From: an uncultured Collinsella sp. | Lineage (GTDB): Bacteria > Actinomycetota > Coriobacteriia > Coriobacteriales > Coriobacteriaceae | DNA length: 7,499 bases | Reading direction: 5' to 3' | Assembly (NCBI GenBank): GCA_900556205.1 | Contig: USNX01000053.1 | Span: 1 to 7,499 of the forward strand | Shown: positions 6,792-7,499 of the stretch, in pieces | How positions within the stretch are numbered: the stretch's first letter is position 1 | Layout: every line of letters begins with the position of its first letter | The notes under the pieces: generated by a model | Seen by the model: only the letters and a program-made list of their open reading frames with translations | Told to the model about the DNA's origin: nothing | Databases searched by the model: none | Program-made: the position numbers and the translations under genes

Positions 6792-7499
6792 TTAGGCCTC
6801 GTCGGTCTCGTGCGGGGTAATGGCCTCGACGGCAGAGACTGCCTTGGGCAACATGTCATCGGGCAGCGCGGTCTCGACCTCGCCCTTATCGCAGGCCTCG
6901 GCGAGTGCCGGATTAATGGGAAGCTGGCCCAAGATGTCAAGGTTATAGCGATCTGCGACCTCGGGGAGCTTGCTCTTGCCAAAGACCTCAATCTTCTTGC
7001 CGCAGTCGGGGCACTCAATATAGCTCATGTTCTCGACAATGCCCAGAATGGGGACGTTCATCTTCTCGGCCATGTTGACCGCCTTGGCGACGATCATCGA
7101 GACCAGATCCTGCGGGCTCGTGACGATGACGATGCCGTCGACGGGCAGCGACTGGAAGACGGTGAGCGCGACATCGCCTGTTCCCGGAGGCATGTCGACC
7201 AGCAGGTAGTCGATGGGGCCCCATGAGGTCTCGCTCCAGAACTGCCTAATGGCGCCTGCGATGACCGGACCGCGCCAAAGGACGGGGTCGGTCTCGTTTT
7301 GGAGCAGAAGGTTAGAGCTCATGACCTTGACGCCGTGCTCGGAGATTTCGGGCAGCATAAGGTTGCCAAGGGCATGGACGTGGCGTCCGCTCATACCGAA
7401 CATCTTGGGGATAGAGGGACCGGTGATGTCGGCATCGAGGACGCCGACCTTGTGGCCGCGACGGGCAAGCTCGGTGGCGATGGCGCCGGTGACAAACGA
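6792..7499 (-). CDS. mrp: Mrp/NBP35 family P-loop ATPase (5' end outside the window)
   Basis: This is a member of the Mrp/ApbC/NBP35 group, cytoplasmic ATPases that bind and transfer iron-sulfur clusters to apoproteins. The frame is open to the window edge, so 235 C-terminal residues are visible. The first ones (SFVTGAIA) fit the end of a Walker A GKS motif that lies just outside. Then come LDADITGPSIPKMFG (21-35, the switch I region), the LLVDMPPGTGD Walker B/switch II region (99-109), a TSPQDLVS segment, ENMSY followed by CPDCG (163-167), whose CxxC is the cluster-bridging motif of the family, and a C-terminal GQLPINP segment. An internal ATG at 7401-7403 is not the start, because family residues continue upstream of it. 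The stop TAA (6794-6792) directly abuts the GTG of the flavoprotein gene, so the two are surely cotranscribed. The identity is firm; the client proteins are unknown. Confidence 0.95.
   Translation of the reverse strand, partial: SFVTGAIATELARRGHKVGVLDADITGPSIPKMFGMSGRHVHALGNLMLPEISEHGVKVMSSNLLLQNETDPVLWRGPVIAGAIRQFWSETSWGPIDYLLVDMPPGTGDVALTVFQSLPVDGIVIVTSPQDLVSMIVAKAVNMAEKMNVPILGIVENMSYIECPDCGKKIEVFGKSKLPEVADRYNLDILGQLPINPALAEACDKGEVETALPDDMLPKAVSAVEAITPHETDEA

Noticed and set aside
7401..7403. Internal ATG as the start of the Mrp-like protein
   Set aside because: The 32 codons upstream encode conserved Mrp residues, including LDAD and GPSIP, so the gene continues beyond the window.
1..7499. 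CRISPR array, tRNA, rRNA, insertion sequence or attachment site
   Set aside because: No regularly spaced repeats, cloverleaf, rRNA-like stretch, transposase motifs or paired terminal repeats were seen. The window is almost fully occupied by housekeeping genes.

Overview
The window looks like ordinary chromosome from a moderately GC-rich Gram-positive actinobacterium. A host-associated Coriobacteriia member of the Collinsella type is my best guess. That rests on the coaE-uvrB neighbourhood, strong AGGAGG-type ribosome sites and general protein character; there was no database search. I see no mobile element, CRISPR array, tRNA, rRNA or phage gene, and no convincing undescribed defence or metabolic system.

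Left part, plus strand: a possible short 3' end of an upstream gene (2-67) is followed at once by a very strong intrinsic terminator (68-99). A 120-base leader comes next, with a candidate promoter and some small repeats. Then come coaE (dephospho-CoA kinase, 226-867), a membrane-anchored lytic transglycosylase (860-1441, overlapping coaE by 8 bases) and uvrB (1493-3733). Mycobacteria and streptomycetes carry polA-rpsA-coaE-uvrB in this order, so the cut-off upstream gene may be rpsA, but its visible residues do not prove it. The plus-strand run ends at a hairpin (3737-3779) in the gap between two convergent gene sets.

Right part, minus strand, in the order of transcription: a Mrp/NBP35 family ATPase cut by the window edge inside or just after its Walker A motif (6792-7499). 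Its stop codon directly abuts the GTG start of a HI0933/BaiN-like flavoprotein (5520-6791). After a short gap holding a perfect TATAAT and a GC-rich hairpin, a second, unrelated FAD-dependent dehydrogenase of the COG2509 type follows (3799-5439).

The left genes combine cofactor synthesis (last step to CoA), cell-wall remodelling and nucleotide excision repair, joined by compact organisation rather than by a shared pathway. The right set joins a probable iron-sulfur carrier ATPase to two redox flavoproteins. The points most worth a second look are the 5' leader hairpin before the COG2509 gene, the altered central region of the HI0933-like flavoprotein, the mrp-flavoprotein junction and the unusual core of CoaE.
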